The translations under genes were made by a program, and so were the position numbers. Of a stretch of 64,000 nt of DNA, positions 7,652 to 15,811 are shown in pieces. The notes below the pieces were generated by a model that worked only from the letters and a program-made list of their open reading frames with translations, ran no database searches and was not told the DNA's origin. Every line of letters starts with the position of its first letter. The first letter of the stretch is position 1. This DNA is from Mesobaculum littorinae. GTDB taxonomy: Bacteria > Pseudomonadota > Alphaproteobacteria > Rhodobacterales > Rhodobacteraceae. Location: NCBI RefSeq assembly GCF_004011175.1, contig NZ_RQXX01000002.1, forward strand, positions 1 through 64,000. The letters are read 5' to 3'.

Positions 7652-9535
7652 TCAGCTCTCCTTTGTCAGGGTCTGGTAGATGTCGGGCAGGGTGCGCGGC
7701 AGCCGCGCAGGGTTCGGCATCAGGGTGAAGCCCGCGCGCCCGAAGATGCGGGCGAACCAGTCCTGCCCGTCCTGGTCGACGATGACGCCGTGCACCGCCT
7801 GGCCGCGCCCGCGCGCCTCGCGCACGGCCATGCGGCTGTCCTCGATGCCATGCTGTCCCTCGTAGTGGTCGAGGTCGTTGGGCTTGCCGTCGGTCAGCAC
7901 CAGCAGCAGCCGCCGCGTCGCGCCCTCTTCGTCCAGTTGGGCCGAGACGTGGCGGACCGCGGCGCCCAGCCGGGTGTAGTGCCCCGGGGACAGCCCGCCG
8001 ATGCGGGCGGTGACGGCGGGGGACATCGGTTCCGCGAAGCTCTTGGCGCGGTGCACGAAGACCCTGTCGCGCCGCAGCGAAGAGAAGCCCCAGATGCCCA
8101 GCCGGTCGCCCGCCGTGTCGATGCCCTGGGCCAGCGCGGCCAGCGCCTCGCGCGCGACCTCGATGACCGAGGTGTCGCCGATCGCCGCCTCGGTCGAGCG
8201 CGAGCAGTCCATCAGGATCGCGACCGACAGGTCCCGTGCCATCGGGCGGCTGGCCTGCCACACGCGGTCGCTGCCCTCGCGCCCCGAGGCAAGGTCGCTG
8301 CGCGAGGCGACGACGGCGTCGAGGTCGATGTCGTCGCCGTCGATCTGCCGGGGCAGCACCACGCGGCGGGGGTGCAGCGGGGCGAACTGGCGCTTCACCC
8401 GGGCGACCAGCGCGGGGTCGGGTGCGTATTCGGCGCGCGGCCGTGCCGGCGCCTCGAGGACGCGGGCATGGGCGGGCATGTAGGCCCCGCTGCGCCGGTT
8501 CCATTCGGGGTAGGTAAACCGCCCGGCTAGCCGTTCGTGCCGGGCGTCCTGCGGCGACAGGTCCAGCGACAGGCGCAGCCGCGTCGCCGCGCGCCGCATG
8601 TTCCGGCTGAGCGTCAGGTGGTCCTGATCCTCGGCCGCCTTGGCCGCGTTGTCCTGATCGTCGTCGTCCACCATCCGGTTGATGTTGAGGCTTTCGGCCC
8701 AGGACATGATCGTCTCGAACCGGTGGATGATGAAGCTGTCGGGCCGGTCCGCCTGGTCGCGATCCTCGCGCCGGGCATCCTTGCGCGTCGGCACCGCCAT
8801 GGCGGGCGCGGGGGCTTGCGGATCCTCGGCCGCGGCCCGGCCCGCCGCCGCCGCGCCACGCCGCAGGCGCAGCCAGATCGGCACGGGGGCATAGCCGCGA
8901 TAGCCGCGCGGGGCGGGGCAGCCGGGGCATTCGTCGGCGGGGAAGGCGCCGTTCAGCTGATCGAGGATCAGCCGTTCGATCCCCGCCTCGCAGCGGGGCA
9001 GGCCGGTGCGGCGCCGCTCGGCCACGATCTGGCGGCAAAGTCCGTCATAGGCCCGGCCCAGCCCCGGGCAGGCGGCATAGGCGCGGTCGGAGGCGGCGGC
9101 CATCGCCGCGATCTCGGCCCGGTCGGCGGCCAGCGGGTCGGACACCGGCTGCGGCATCCGGGCGAACGCCGCCAGCGCCGCCAGCCACAGATAGCAGGCG
9201 CGGTTCAGCTCCCGCGTCCCGAAGGCGTCGATCACCGGCGGCAGGCGCAGCCGCTCGCCGTCGAAGGCCGCGACATGCGCCTTTTCGCGCGGCGTGCCGA
9301 TGCGCCGCAGCCGCCCCGTGCGGTGGTCCGAGGCGACGAGGGGCGCCGGCGCGATCTCGACCCCCGGCGCGCCGCCAAGCGCGCGGAAGAGGGCCGAGAC
9401 CGAGGGCCGCACCGTTTCAAGCCGCACCGCCGTCGCGGCATCGCCTTCGGCCACCGCGCCCAGGCGCGAGGCCATGCCGTGCCAGAGGTTGCCGACCGTC
9501 TCTTCTGGCTCCATCAGGTCCGTGACGTGCAACAT
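7652..9535 (-). CDS. norD: NorD, VWA-domain activation protein for nitric oxide reductase
   Basis: This 627-residue protein has a C-terminal von Willebrand factor A domain (about residues 436-627). The metal-ion-dependent adhesion motif is DCSRS at 443-447, and LVLTDGKPND lies later in the domain. The N-terminal two thirds are the NorD-specific region, including an acidic DDDDQDN stretch. NorD works with the MoxR-type ATPase NorQ to mature or activate the NorBC complex. Its ATG lies 6 bases beyond the norQ stop; a second ATG (MEPEETV) 21 bases downstream is an alternative start. Length and gene order are typical of norCBQD operons. Confidence 0.93.
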   Translation of the reverse strand: MLHVTDLMEPEETVGNLWHGMASRLGAVAEGDAATAVRLETVRPSVSALFRALGGAPGVEIAPAPLVASDHRTGRLRRIGTPREKAHVAAFDGERLRLPPVIDAFGTRELNRACYLWLAALAAFARMPQPVSDPLAADRAEIAAMAAASDRAYAACPGLGRAYDGLCRQIVAERRRTGLPRCEAGIERLILDQLNGAFPADECPGCPAPRGYRGYAPVPIWLRLRRGAAAAGRAAAEDPQAPAPAMAVPTRKDARREDRDQADRPDSFIIHRFETIMSWAESLNINRMVDDDDQDNAAKAAEDQDHLTLSRNMRRAATRLRLSLDLSPQDARHERLAGRFTYPEWNRRSGAYMPAHARVLEAPARPRAEYAPDPALVARVKRQFAPLHPRRVVLPRQIDGDDIDLDAVVASRSDLASGREGSDRVWQASRPMARDLSVAILMDCSRSTEAAIGDTSVIEVAREALAALAQGIDTAGDRLGIWGFSSLRRDRVFVHRAKSFAEPMSPAVTARIGGLSPGHYTRLGAAVRHVSAQLDEEGATRRLLLVLTDGKPNDLDHYEGQHGIEDSRMAVREARGRGQAVHGVIVDQDGQDWFARIFGRAGFTLMPNPARLPRTLPDIYQTLTKES

Positions 9536-9540
9536 GGCCG

Positions 9541-10335
9541 CTACCCGTAGACCACGGCGGCAAGGTCGCGCAGCGCCTGCTGCGTCTCGGCCTCGTCGCT
9601 GAGCGGCTGGATGATCGCGGCTTCGATCGCGCGGTCCAGCGCCATGCCCCCCGCGATCAGCGTGCCCGCGTAAATCAGAAGCCGGGTCGACACGCCTTCC
9701 TCAAGGTCCATTCCCGACAGCGTGCGGATCCGCCCCGCCAGCCGCACCAGCGCGGCGGCGCGCGCTTCGTCAAGCCCGGCCTCGCGCGCGACGACGGGCG
9801 TCTCGACCTCTGCCGCGGGGAAGTCGAATTCGAGCGACACGAAGCGTTGCCGGGTCGACGGCTTCAGCTTCTTGAGGATGTTCTGGTAGCCGGGGTTGTA
9901 GCTGGCGACCAGCATGAAGCCCGGCGGCGCCGTAAGCTCTTCCCCGGTTCGGTCGATGACCAGCCGGCGCCGGTCGTCGGTCAGCGGGTGCAGCACGACG
10001 GTCACGTCCTTGCGCGCCTCGACCACCTCGTCGAGGTAGCAGATCCCGCCGTCCCGCACCGCCCGCGTCAGCGGCCCGTCGACCCACACGGTTTCGCCCC
10101 CCTTCAGAAGGTAGCGCCCGATGAGGTCGGCCGCCGACAGATCGTCATGGCAGGCGACGGTGTGCAGAGGCAGGTCCAGCCGCGCGGCCATGTGTTCGAC
10201 GAACCGCGTCTTGCCGCAGCCGGTAGGCCCCTTCAGAAGAAGGGGCAGACCGTTGTCGTGGGCCGCCTTGAACACCGCGCGTTCGTCGGCCTGCGGCTGG
10301 TAGAAGGGCAGGCCCGGGGTTTGCAGGTCTTTCAT
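9541..10335 (-). CDS. norQ: NorQ, MoxR-type AAA+ ATPase
   Basis: This 264-residue ATPase has Walker A GPTGCGKT at residues 36-43, Walker B ICYLDEV near 97-103, and a sensor-like region LVASYNPGYQ. It belongs to the MoxR/CbbQ/NorQ group, which act as chaperone-like remodelling ATPases paired with VWA proteins. Here the partner is NorD, and the client is the NorCB nitric oxide reductase, probably at metal-centre insertion. It lies between norB and norD with tiny intergenic gaps (3 and 5 bases), so it is cotranscribed with them. Confidence 0.95.
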   Translation of the reverse strand: MKDLQTPGLPFYQPQADERAVFKAAHDNGLPLLLKGPTGCGKTRFVEHMAARLDLPLHTVACHDDLSAADLIGRYLLKGGETVWVDGPLTRAVRDGGICYLDEVVEARKDVTVVLHPLTDDRRRLVIDRTGEELTAPPGFMLVASYNPGYQNILKKLKPSTRQRFVSLEFDFPAAEVETPVVAREAGLDEARAAALVRLAGRIRTLSGMDLEEGVSTRLLIYAGTLIAGGMALDRAIEAAIIQPLSDEAETQQALRDLAAVVYG

Positions 10336-10338
10336 CGA

Positions 10339-11682
10339 TCACTCTCCCGGAACGGCCACGGGGCCGGGTTTCACCACCTCGCGGCGCACCACGAGCATCG
10401 AGTAGATGAAGAGCAGCGCCCCCAGCACCACCGCCACGCCCGAGCCGAAGCGCATGATGTAGAAGAGGCCCAGCTGGTCCTGCACATCCATGTAGTAGTC
10501 GCCGACGATGCGCTGCATGTGGGTCTGGATCGTGCCGGCGAAGGTCAGCGTGAAGGTCATGAAGGCCATGCCGCCGGTCATCAGCCAGAAGGACGCCATG
10601 TTCAGCACCTGGTTGTAGGGCGCGCGGTTCCGCAGGATCGGCATCGCGTAGCTGAACATCGCGAGGTTCAGCGCGACATAGGCGCCGTAGAAGGACAGGT
10701 GCCCGTGCGCGGCGGTGATCTGCGTGCCGTGGGTGTAGTAGTTCACCCCGTGCAGCGTGTGCAGGAAGCCCCAGACGCCGGCACCGAAGAAAGCGACGGT
10801 CGAGGATCCCAGCGACCACAGCAGCGCGGCCTTGTTGGGGTGGTTCTTGCGGCCCTTCCAGACCATCAGGAAGGCAAAGGACATCATCGCGAAGAACGGC
10901 ACCACCTCGAAGGTCGAGAAGATCGAGCCGACCCATTGCCAGTAGCCCGGCGTGCCGATCCAGTAGAAGTGGTGGCCGGTGCCGAGGATGCCTGAAAACA
11001 GCGCGGTGGCGACGATGATGTAGAGCCATTTCTCGATCACTTCGCGGTCGACGCCCGTCAGCTTCAGCATCAAGAAACCCAGGATCGCGGCCATCACCAG
11101 CTCCCACGTGGCTTCGACCCACAGGTGCACGACGAACCACCAGTACATCTTGTCGAGGCTGAGGTTGTCGGGGTTGATGAAGGCGAAGACCCACAAAAGG
11201 CACAGCATCCACAGGCCCATCAGCAGGATGTTGGTGATCGCCGTCTTGCGCCCCGCGAGGAAGGTGATCGACACGTTGACGAGGAAGATCACCGCCGCGA
11301 CGAGGATGCCGAACTTGACCCACAGCGGCTGTTCCAGGAACTCGCGCCCGCCGTGGATGCCCACGAGGTAGGACGCCACCGCCCCCAGTGTGCCGACGAC
11401 GAGGATGGCCAGCTGGATGTAGGCAAGCCGGGTCGAGAAGATCTCGCGCTCGGATTCCTCGGGCACCAGGTAGTAGGCCGCGCCGAAGAAGCCCAGCAGC
11501 AGCCAGACGATCAGCGCGTTGGTATGGATCATGCGGATGACGTTGAAGGGCAGGATCTCGGACAGCGTGTTGGGCGCGATGTAGATCCAGCCGGCCATCA
11601 GCCCGCCCAGCACCTGGATGGCGAACAGCCCCATGGCGGCCAGGAAGTAGGCGTAGGCCACTTTCTGTGATTGGTATTTCAT
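10339..11682 (-). CDS. norB: Nitric oxide reductase large subunit NorB
   Basis: This 447-residue, roughly 12-helix member of the haem-copper oxidase superfamily reduces NO to nitrous oxide at the inner membrane. The expected histidines and glutamates are visible: the HTNALIVWLLLGFFG low-spin haem region, HLWVEATWELV with its conserved glutamates, GTGHHFYWIG with the paired histidines of the active site, and HGTQITAAHGHLSFYGAY. It is the cytochrome-c-dependent cNOR type because norC is adjacent; the quinol-oxidising form would have an N-terminal extension instead. It follows norC by 29 bases. Confidence 0.97.
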   Translation of the reverse strand: MKYQSQKVAYAYFLAAMGLFAIQVLGGLMAGWIYIAPNTLSEILPFNVIRMIHTNALIVWLLLGFFGAAYYLVPEESEREIFSTRLAYIQLAILVVGTLGAVASYLVGIHGGREFLEQPLWVKFGILVAAVIFLVNVSITFLAGRKTAITNILLMGLWMLCLLWVFAFINPDNLSLDKMYWWFVVHLWVEATWELVMAAILGFLMLKLTGVDREVIEKWLYIIVATALFSGILGTGHHFYWIGTPGYWQWVGSIFSTFEVVPFFAMMSFAFLMVWKGRKNHPNKAALLWSLGSSTVAFFGAGVWGFLHTLHGVNYYTHGTQITAAHGHLSFYGAYVALNLAMFSYAMPILRNRAPYNQVLNMASFWLMTGGMAFMTFTLTFAGTIQTHMQRIVGDYYMDVQDQLGLFYIMRFGSGVAVVLGALLFIYSMLVVRREVVKPGPVAVPGE

Positions 11683-11711
11683 TTAGGTTCTCTCCTGTGC
11701 CCGGGGTGCGC

Positions 11712-12164
11712 TCAGCCCGCGTCGTTCGGCGGCCAGTTCTGGGTGTCGGTCTGGTCGGCCCAGCGAAGGAATTCGGCCAGCCCGCGCATCTCTTCCTCGG
11801 TGATCTCGAAATGCGGCATCTGGCGGCGCCCCTCGATCCCCGAGGGCTGCGCCTGCATCCATCCGTCCAGCATCTCATAGGCCAGGTCGGGGTCGTCGCT
11901 GACGCCCCAGCGGGTCATCACGTTGCCGACCTCGGGTGCGAAATACGCGCCTTCGCCGTGCAGCGTGTGGCAGTTGATGCAGGAGTTGCGTTCCCACACA
12001 TGCTTGCCCAGCCGCACCTCGTCCGTCAGCGGCATGCCCGCGGTGGACCTTGCGACGATGTGGTGGTGGCTTTGCGTCGTCATGGCCACGAACACGACGA
12101 CGAAGAAGATCGACCCTCCGTAGAACACGTTCCTGGCCCGCGATTTCGTTAGGATTTCTGACAT
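11712..12164 (-). CDS. norC: Nitric oxide reductase cytochrome c subunit NorC
   Basis: This 150-residue monohaem cytochrome c is anchored by one N-terminal helix (about residues 13-29). The haem site is CINCH with Cys62, Cys65 and His66, and the likely distal ligand is the Met in RRQMPHFE near residue 113. NorC takes electrons from soluble donors such as pseudoazurin or cytochrome c and passes them to NorB. It is the first gene of the leftward nor operon. A perfect 14-bp NnrR/Dnr-type box is centred about 70 bp before its ATG. Confidence 0.96.
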   Translation of the reverse strand: MSEILTKSRARNVFYGGSIFFVVVFVAMTTQSHHHIVARSTAGMPLTDEVRLGKHVWERNSCINCHTLHGEGAYFAPEVGNVMTRWGVSDDPDLAYEMLDGWMQAQPSGIEGRRQMPHFEITEEEMRGLAEFLRWADQTDTQNWPPNDAG

Positions 12165-12226
12165 TGCGCGGTTCCGGCGGCTGTTTTCCGATGCCGGGGG
12201 TCTAGCCGGGCCTGTCGCCCCGCTTT

Positions 12227-12240
12227 TTGCGCAAGCGCAA
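12227..12240. promoter_or_regulatory. NnrR/Dnr-type binding box in the norC divergent promoter
   Basis: TTGCG-CAAG-CGCAA is a perfect inverted repeat with the 5-4-5 geometry of Fnr/Nnr sites, and it matches the TTGCG-N4-CRCAA pattern described for NnrR targets in Rhodobacter. It is centred about 70 bp upstream of norC and 56 bp upstream of the divergent DUF1858-like gene, so one site could serve both. Confidence 0.8.
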
Positions 12241-12289
12241 AGACCGGACCGAAAGCCGCTTGCAGGATCGCCGGGAAAGGAACACGCCC

Positions 12290-12520
12290 ATGCGCCGGAC
12301 CCGACCCGATCCAGACGATCCCGATCTGCCGCTGGCCGATCTCTTTGCCGCGTTTCCCCACGCGGCGCGCCCGTTCCTCGACCGTGGGCTGTTATGCCCC
12401 GGCTGCCCGATCGCGCCGTTTCACACGGTCATCAATACCTGCCGCGAATACGCGCTGGACGAAGACGGCTTCCGGGGCGAGATCGCCCGCGCCCTGCGCG
12501 GCGCGGCGGCGGCAGGCTAG
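12290..12520 (+). CDS. DUF1858 / disulfide-redox-domain small protein
   Basis: This 76-residue protein has the hallmark pattern LADLFAAFPHAARPFLDRGL then CPGC (Cys36 and Cys39) and a third Cys51 in INTCREYALDEDG. This matches the small hybrid-cluster-protein-associated redox disulfide domain (DUF1858 family). Such proteins are often encoded near hybrid cluster proteins, which reduce NO or hydroxylamine. I start it at the ATG at 12290 after a GGGAAAGG-type site; the upstream in-frame extension overlaps the regulatory box. It is divergent from norC and shares its promoter region, which suggests NO-responsive expression. A redox role is inferred from the family only. Confidence 0.8.
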   Translation: MRRTRPDPDDPDLPLADLFAAFPHAARPFLDRGLLCPGCPIAPFHTVINTCREYALDEDGFRGEIARALRGAAAAG

Positions 12521-12599
12521 GCGCTATTGCCAAGCCCCCCGGGGGCATGTGGGGCATCGATCTGTCCGGACGCCGCCGATGTCGCCAGGGGCCGGCGCC

Positions 12600-13295
12600 T
12601 CAGTCGGCGCCGCCGGCCAGGACGACAAGCCGGTGCGGGTCGGTGACGGTGATGTGCTTGCGCGTCGATTCCACCATGCCCGCCTTTTCCCAGCCCGACA
12701 GCAGCCGGCTGACAGTGTGCAGGGTCGTGCCCGTCATGTCGGCGATGTTCTGGCGCGTCACCGGAAACGCGATCTCGATCCCGCCGTCCGCCTTGCGCCC
12801 GCTTTGGTTGACCATCCGCAGCACCGCCGCGGCGACGCGCTTTTCCACGGCCTGCGTCGCCATCTCGGTCAGCGTCTGCTGCACCTGGCCTATCCGTTCG
12901 CCAAGCGTCTTGTAGGTCTCTGTCGCGAAGCCGGGATAGGCGTCGGCGAAGTCGGACCAAAGCCGCACGGGCCAGGACAGCGCGATCGATTCGGCCGCGG
13001 CGATGGCGGTGGCGGGGTAGGTGTCGCGCTGCAGCGCCGGGGCGATCCCGAACAGCTGGCCCGGCGAGATGTGCAGCACGATCACCTGATCGCCACCCGG
13101 GGTCGATCGCACGACGCGCAGGTACCCGTCGAGCAGCAGGAAGAAGCGGTCGGCGTCATGGCCTTCGCGGAAGACGGTCGCGCCCTCTTCGAACCGGCGC
13201 GACGCGGCCTGGTCCAGGATCTCGCGGATTTCTGCACGGTCGAGGCCGGCGAAGGGCGGCAGGCCGCTGAGAAGGCTTTCGTCGAGCTTCGGCAA
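12600..13295 (-). CDS. nnrR: Crp/Fnr-family regulator, NnrR/Dnr-like
   Basis: This regulator has a cyclic-nucleotide-type sensor fold (about residues 10-125), a dimer helix and a C-terminal winged helix with TRQNIADMTGTTLHTVSRLL. It contains no cysteine, so it cannot carry the FNR iron-sulfur cluster; this fits the haem-based NO sensors NnrR/Dnr. The start is uncertain: the frame is open to 13412 but offers only TTG/GTG codons, and the family begins near LPKLDESLLSGLPPF. I use the TTG at 13295, giving about 231 residues, the usual length. It lies between the nor operon and pseudoazurin, both of which have matching 14-bp boxes. Confidence 0.8.
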   Translation of the reverse strand: MPKLDESLLSGLPPFAGLDRAEIREILDQAASRRFEEGATVFREGHDADRFFLLLDGYLRVVRSTPGGDQVIVLHISPGQLFGIAPALQRDTYPATAIAAAESIALSWPVRLWSDFADAYPGFATETYKTLGERIGQVQQTLTEMATQAVEKRVAAAVLRMVNQSGRKADGGIEIAFPVTRQNIADMTGTTLHTVSRLLSGWEKAGMVESTRKHITVTDPHRLVVLAGGAD

Positions 13296-13311
13296 GATAA
13301 AATCCGCGAGT

Positions 13312-13325
13312 TTGATCAAGAGCAA
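13312..13325. promoter_or_regulatory. Fnr/Nnr-like box upstream of the pseudoazurin gene
   Basis: TTGAT-CAAG-AGCAA fits the Fnr-type 5-4-5 pattern TTGAT-N4-ATCAA with one mismatch. It is centred about 78 bp upstream of the pseudoazurin ATG and just before the likely start of the Crp/Fnr gene, so it could activate one gene and influence the other. Confidence 0.55.
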
Positions 13326-13396
13326 CGTTGCCCGGCGTCGATTAGCCCAGAACGGCGTCAGACGAAACACGCGGACAATGACGAAAGGAAGTTCCG

Positions 13397-13837
13397 ATGT
13401 TTGGCAAAGCAATGATGGCCGCCGCCCTTGCGATGACTGCCGCGATGGCCGCGCCGATGGCCAGCGCCGAAACCATCGAGGTCGAGATGCTCAACCGCGG
13501 CGAGGACGGGGTGATGGTGTTCGAACCGGCCTTCGTGAAGGCCGCGCCGGGCGACGTGATCCGGTTCCTGCCCACCGACAAGGGGCACAACGTCGAAAGC
13601 ATCAAAGGCATGCTTCCCGAGGGGGCAGAGGCGTTCAAGTCCAAGATGAACGACACCTTTGAGCTGACCGTCGAGGCCGAGGGGATCTACGGCATCAAGT
13701 GCACCCCGCACTACGCCATGGGCATGGTCGGGCTGATCGAGGTGGGCGAGCCTGTGAACCTCGACGACGCCCAGGGCGTCGATCACAGGGGCAAGGCCAA
13801 GACCCGCATGGAGGCACTTTTCGAACAGGTCGAATGA
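13397..13837 (+). CDS. Pseudoazurin (blue copper electron carrier)
   Basis: This 146-residue protein has a signal peptide ending MASA, cleaved before Glu25, so it is periplasmic. All four type 1 copper ligands are present: His64, then Cys102, His105 and Met110 in [10 protein letters not shown]. In mature numbering these are His40, Cys78, His81 and Met86, exactly as in characterised pseudoazurins. It carries electrons to copper nitrite reductase and can also supply NorC. No nitrite reductase gene lies in this window. GGAAG 8 bases before the ATG supports the start, and a strong terminator follows. Confidence 0.96.
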   Translation: MFGKAMMAAALAMTAAMAAPMASAETIEVEMLNRGEDGVMVFEPAFVKAAPGDVIRFLPTDKGHNVESIKGMLPEGAEAFKSKMNDTFELTVEAEGIYGIKCTPHYAMGMVGLIEVGEPVNLDDAQGVDHRGKAKTRMEALFEQVE

Positions 13838-13869
13838 TCCTCGCTGTCCCTTTCGGACATTCGACCGGG

Positions 13870-13903
13870 ACGGGCGGGGCCGATGGCACCGCCCGTTCTT
13901 TTT
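13870..13903 (+). terminator. Rho-independent terminator after pseudoazurin
   Basis: Perfect 8-bp arms ACGGGCGG and CCGCCCGT flank an 11-base loop and are followed by TCTTTTT. This is a textbook intrinsic terminator, 32 bases after the stop codon, and it separates the pseudoazurin transcript from nnrS. Confidence 0.92.
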
Positions 13904-14036
13904 CGGGGGGCGTGCGGTGCGGCGCGTCCCGTCCGGCCCATCGGTGTCCTTCGCCCCGACAGCCGTCGCAGTCGATGCAGCATCCGGCCATCCCCCCTGA
14001 TCCGGCCCCCACCCCCTTTTGGCCAAGAGGTTCCCC

Positions 14037-15230
14037 ATGGTTTCCCGCAACAGCTATGACGGCCCGGCGCTGTTCTCCTACGGCTTCCGGCCCTTCTTTC
14101 TTTCGGCGGTGCTGTTCGCGCTGGCCGCGATCCCGGCATGGGCGCTGATCTGGCGCGGCACGCTCGGGCTGGCCAGCGGGCTTGCCCCCGTCGACTGGCA
14201 TATTCACGAGATGGTCTTCGGCTACGGCGCGGCCGTGGTGGCCGGGTTCCTTTTCACCGCCGTGCCGAACTGGACCGGGCGGCTGCCCACGCGCGGCTGG
14301 CCCTTGGTGCTGCTGCTGGCGCTTTGGGCCGCGGGGCGGCTGGCCGTCGCGGGTCTGGGCGGGTTGCCGCCGCTTGCCGTCGCCGCGATCGACCAGCTGT
14401 TCCTGCTGGCCGTCGCGGCGATGATCGCGCGCGAGATCGTGGCGGGGAAGAACTGGCGCAACCTCAAGGTGCTGATCCCCGTGTCGCTTCTGTGGCTGTC
14501 GAACCTTCTGTTCCATGCCGAGGCGATGATGCAGGGCAGCGCCGACATGGGCCGCCGTCTGGGCCTTTCGCTGCTGGTGTTCCTGATCCTGCTGATCGGC
14601 GGGCGGATTATTCCCAGCTTCACCCGCAACTGGCTGGTGCAGCGCGGCGCATCCCGGCTGCCCGTGCCCTTCGCCCGCTTCGACGCGCTGTCGCTGCTGG
14701 CCGGGGCCTCGGCGCTGGTCGCCTGGACGGTCGCGCCGACAGGCTTTTCCTGCGCGGGGCTGGCCGGGCTGGCGGCGGTGCTGCACCTGCTTCGCCTTGC
14801 CCGCTGGCGCGGTGCGGCGACATGGCCCTCGCCGCTTTTGCTGATGCTGCACCTGGCCTATCTGATGGCGCCCCTGGGCCTTGCGCTGATCGCCGCCGCG
14901 GCGCTGGGCATGGCGGCCCCGGCCAGCGCGGCGCACGTCCTTGGCATCGGCGCCGTGGGCGGCATGACCGCCGCGGTGATGATGCGCGCCACCATGGGCC
15001 ATACCGGGCGCCCGCTGGTCGCCGGCCCGGTGCTGAACTCTGCCTTCGTCCTTCTCGCCCTGGCCTGCGCGGCGCGGCTGGCGGGCGCGGCGCCGCTTCT
15101 GGGCCCGCTCGACGGGATCACGCTGTCGGCGACGCTTTGGACCGGGGGCTTCGCGTTGATGGCCGTGCAGCTCGGCCCGTGGCTGGCCGGGCCAAAGGTG
15201 GCGCGCAAGGCCCCGTCGGGGCGGTCTTGA
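14037..15230 (+). CDS. nnrS: NnrS-family membrane protein
   Basis: This protein of 397 residues has about 12 hydrophobic helices and is typical of NnrS, a haem- and copper-containing membrane protein that protects cells from nitrosative stress. Recognisable segments are LFSYGFRPFFL near the N-terminus, DWHIHEMVFGYGAAVVAGFLFT, TAVPNWTGRLP and MMRATMGHTGR. I choose the ATG at 14037 because AAGAGG lies 6-7 bases before it; the upstream TTG has no such site. It follows a terminator and precedes an NsrR-like gene, a common pairing in which NsrR represses nnrS. Confidence 0.93.
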   Translation: MVSRNSYDGPALFSYGFRPFFLSAVLFALAAIPAWALIWRGTLGLASGLAPVDWHIHEMVFGYGAAVVAGFLFTAVPNWTGRLPTRGWPLVLLLALWAAGRLAVAGLGGLPPLAVAAIDQLFLLAVAAMIAREIVAGKNWRNLKVLIPVSLLWLSNLLFHAEAMMQGSADMGRRLGLSLLVFLILLIGGRIIPSFTRNWLVQRGASRLPVPFARFDALSLLAGASALVAWTVAPTGFSCAGLAGLAAVLHLLRLARWRGAATWPSPLLLMLHLAYLMAPLGLALIAAAALGMAAPASAAHVLGIGAVGGMTAAVMMRATMGHTGRPLVAGPVLNSAFVLLALACAARLAGAAPLLGPLDGITLSATLWTGGFALMAVQLGPWLAGPKVARKAPSGRS

Positions 15231-15347
15231 CGGCGCAAGGGACGCCGCCCATGTTATCCTAGGCAGGTGTGCGGGGGCGGCGCCAGCCTTTCGTCGCGGG
15301 GGAAGTTCGGGCCGGCAGTGTTCGGGCCGGGGGTGTCCAGGCCCGTG

Positions 15348-15362
15348 ATCATGCGTCATGAT
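15348..15362. promoter_or_regulatory. Inverted repeat before the NsrR-like gene
   Basis: ATCATG-CGT-CATGAT is a perfect 6-3-6 inverted repeat ending 32 bases before the Rrf2 gene start. Autorepression is common for NsrR, so this is a candidate self-operator. It resembles but does not reproduce the longer AT-rich NsrR sites of enterobacteria. Confidence 0.45.
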
Positions 15363-15394
15363 GCACCGCGTGGATTTTACCTCAGGGATGGCAG

Positions 15395-15811
15395 ATGCGC
15401 CTAACCTCCTTCACGGATTTCGGCCTGCGCATGTTGATGCGGATGGCCAGCGCCCCGGACCGGGCGTTCTCGACCGCCGAACTGGCGGAAGAGCTGCAGC
15501 TGTCGCGCAACCACCTGACCAAGATCATGCAAGCGCTGGGCAGGGCCGGGCTGGTGCAGACCCGGCGCGGGGGCGGGGGCGGAGCAACCCTCGCCCGCGC
15601 GCCTGAAGAGATCCGGCTGGGCGACGTCGTGCGCCTGCTTGAAGAGGGGCAGGGGCTGGTCGAATGCCTCAAACCCTCGGGCGGGGACTGCACGATCGAC
15701 GGGTGCTGCCGGCTGAAGATGCGCCTGCGGATGGCCGAGATGGCGTTTATCGACCACCTCAACCGCTCGACCTTGGCCGACGTGGCGCTTTCGGGCCGTA
15801 TGATCGCCTGA
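15395..15811 (+). CDS. nsrR: Rrf2-family NO-sensing repressor, NsrR-like
   Basis: This 138-residue regulator begins MRLTSFTDFGLRMLMRMA, as NsrR proteins do. The winged helix contains LAEELQLSRNHLTKIMQALGRAGLV. The iron-sulfur cluster region carries Cys91, Cys99, Cys104 and Cys105, in VECLKPSGGDC and DGCCRLK, with the usual HLNRSTLADV ending. NsrR loses repression when NO attacks its cluster. Location right after nnrS and near nor genes supports the assignment over IscR or RirA. GGGATGG before the ATG serves as the ribosome binding site. Confidence 0.9.
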   Translation: MRLTSFTDFGLRMLMRMASAPDRAFSTAELAEELQLSRNHLTKIMQALGRAGLVQTRRGGGGGATLARAPEEIRLGDVVRLLEEGQGLVECLKPSGGDCTIDGCCRLKMRLRMAEMAFIDHLNRSTLADVALSGRMIA

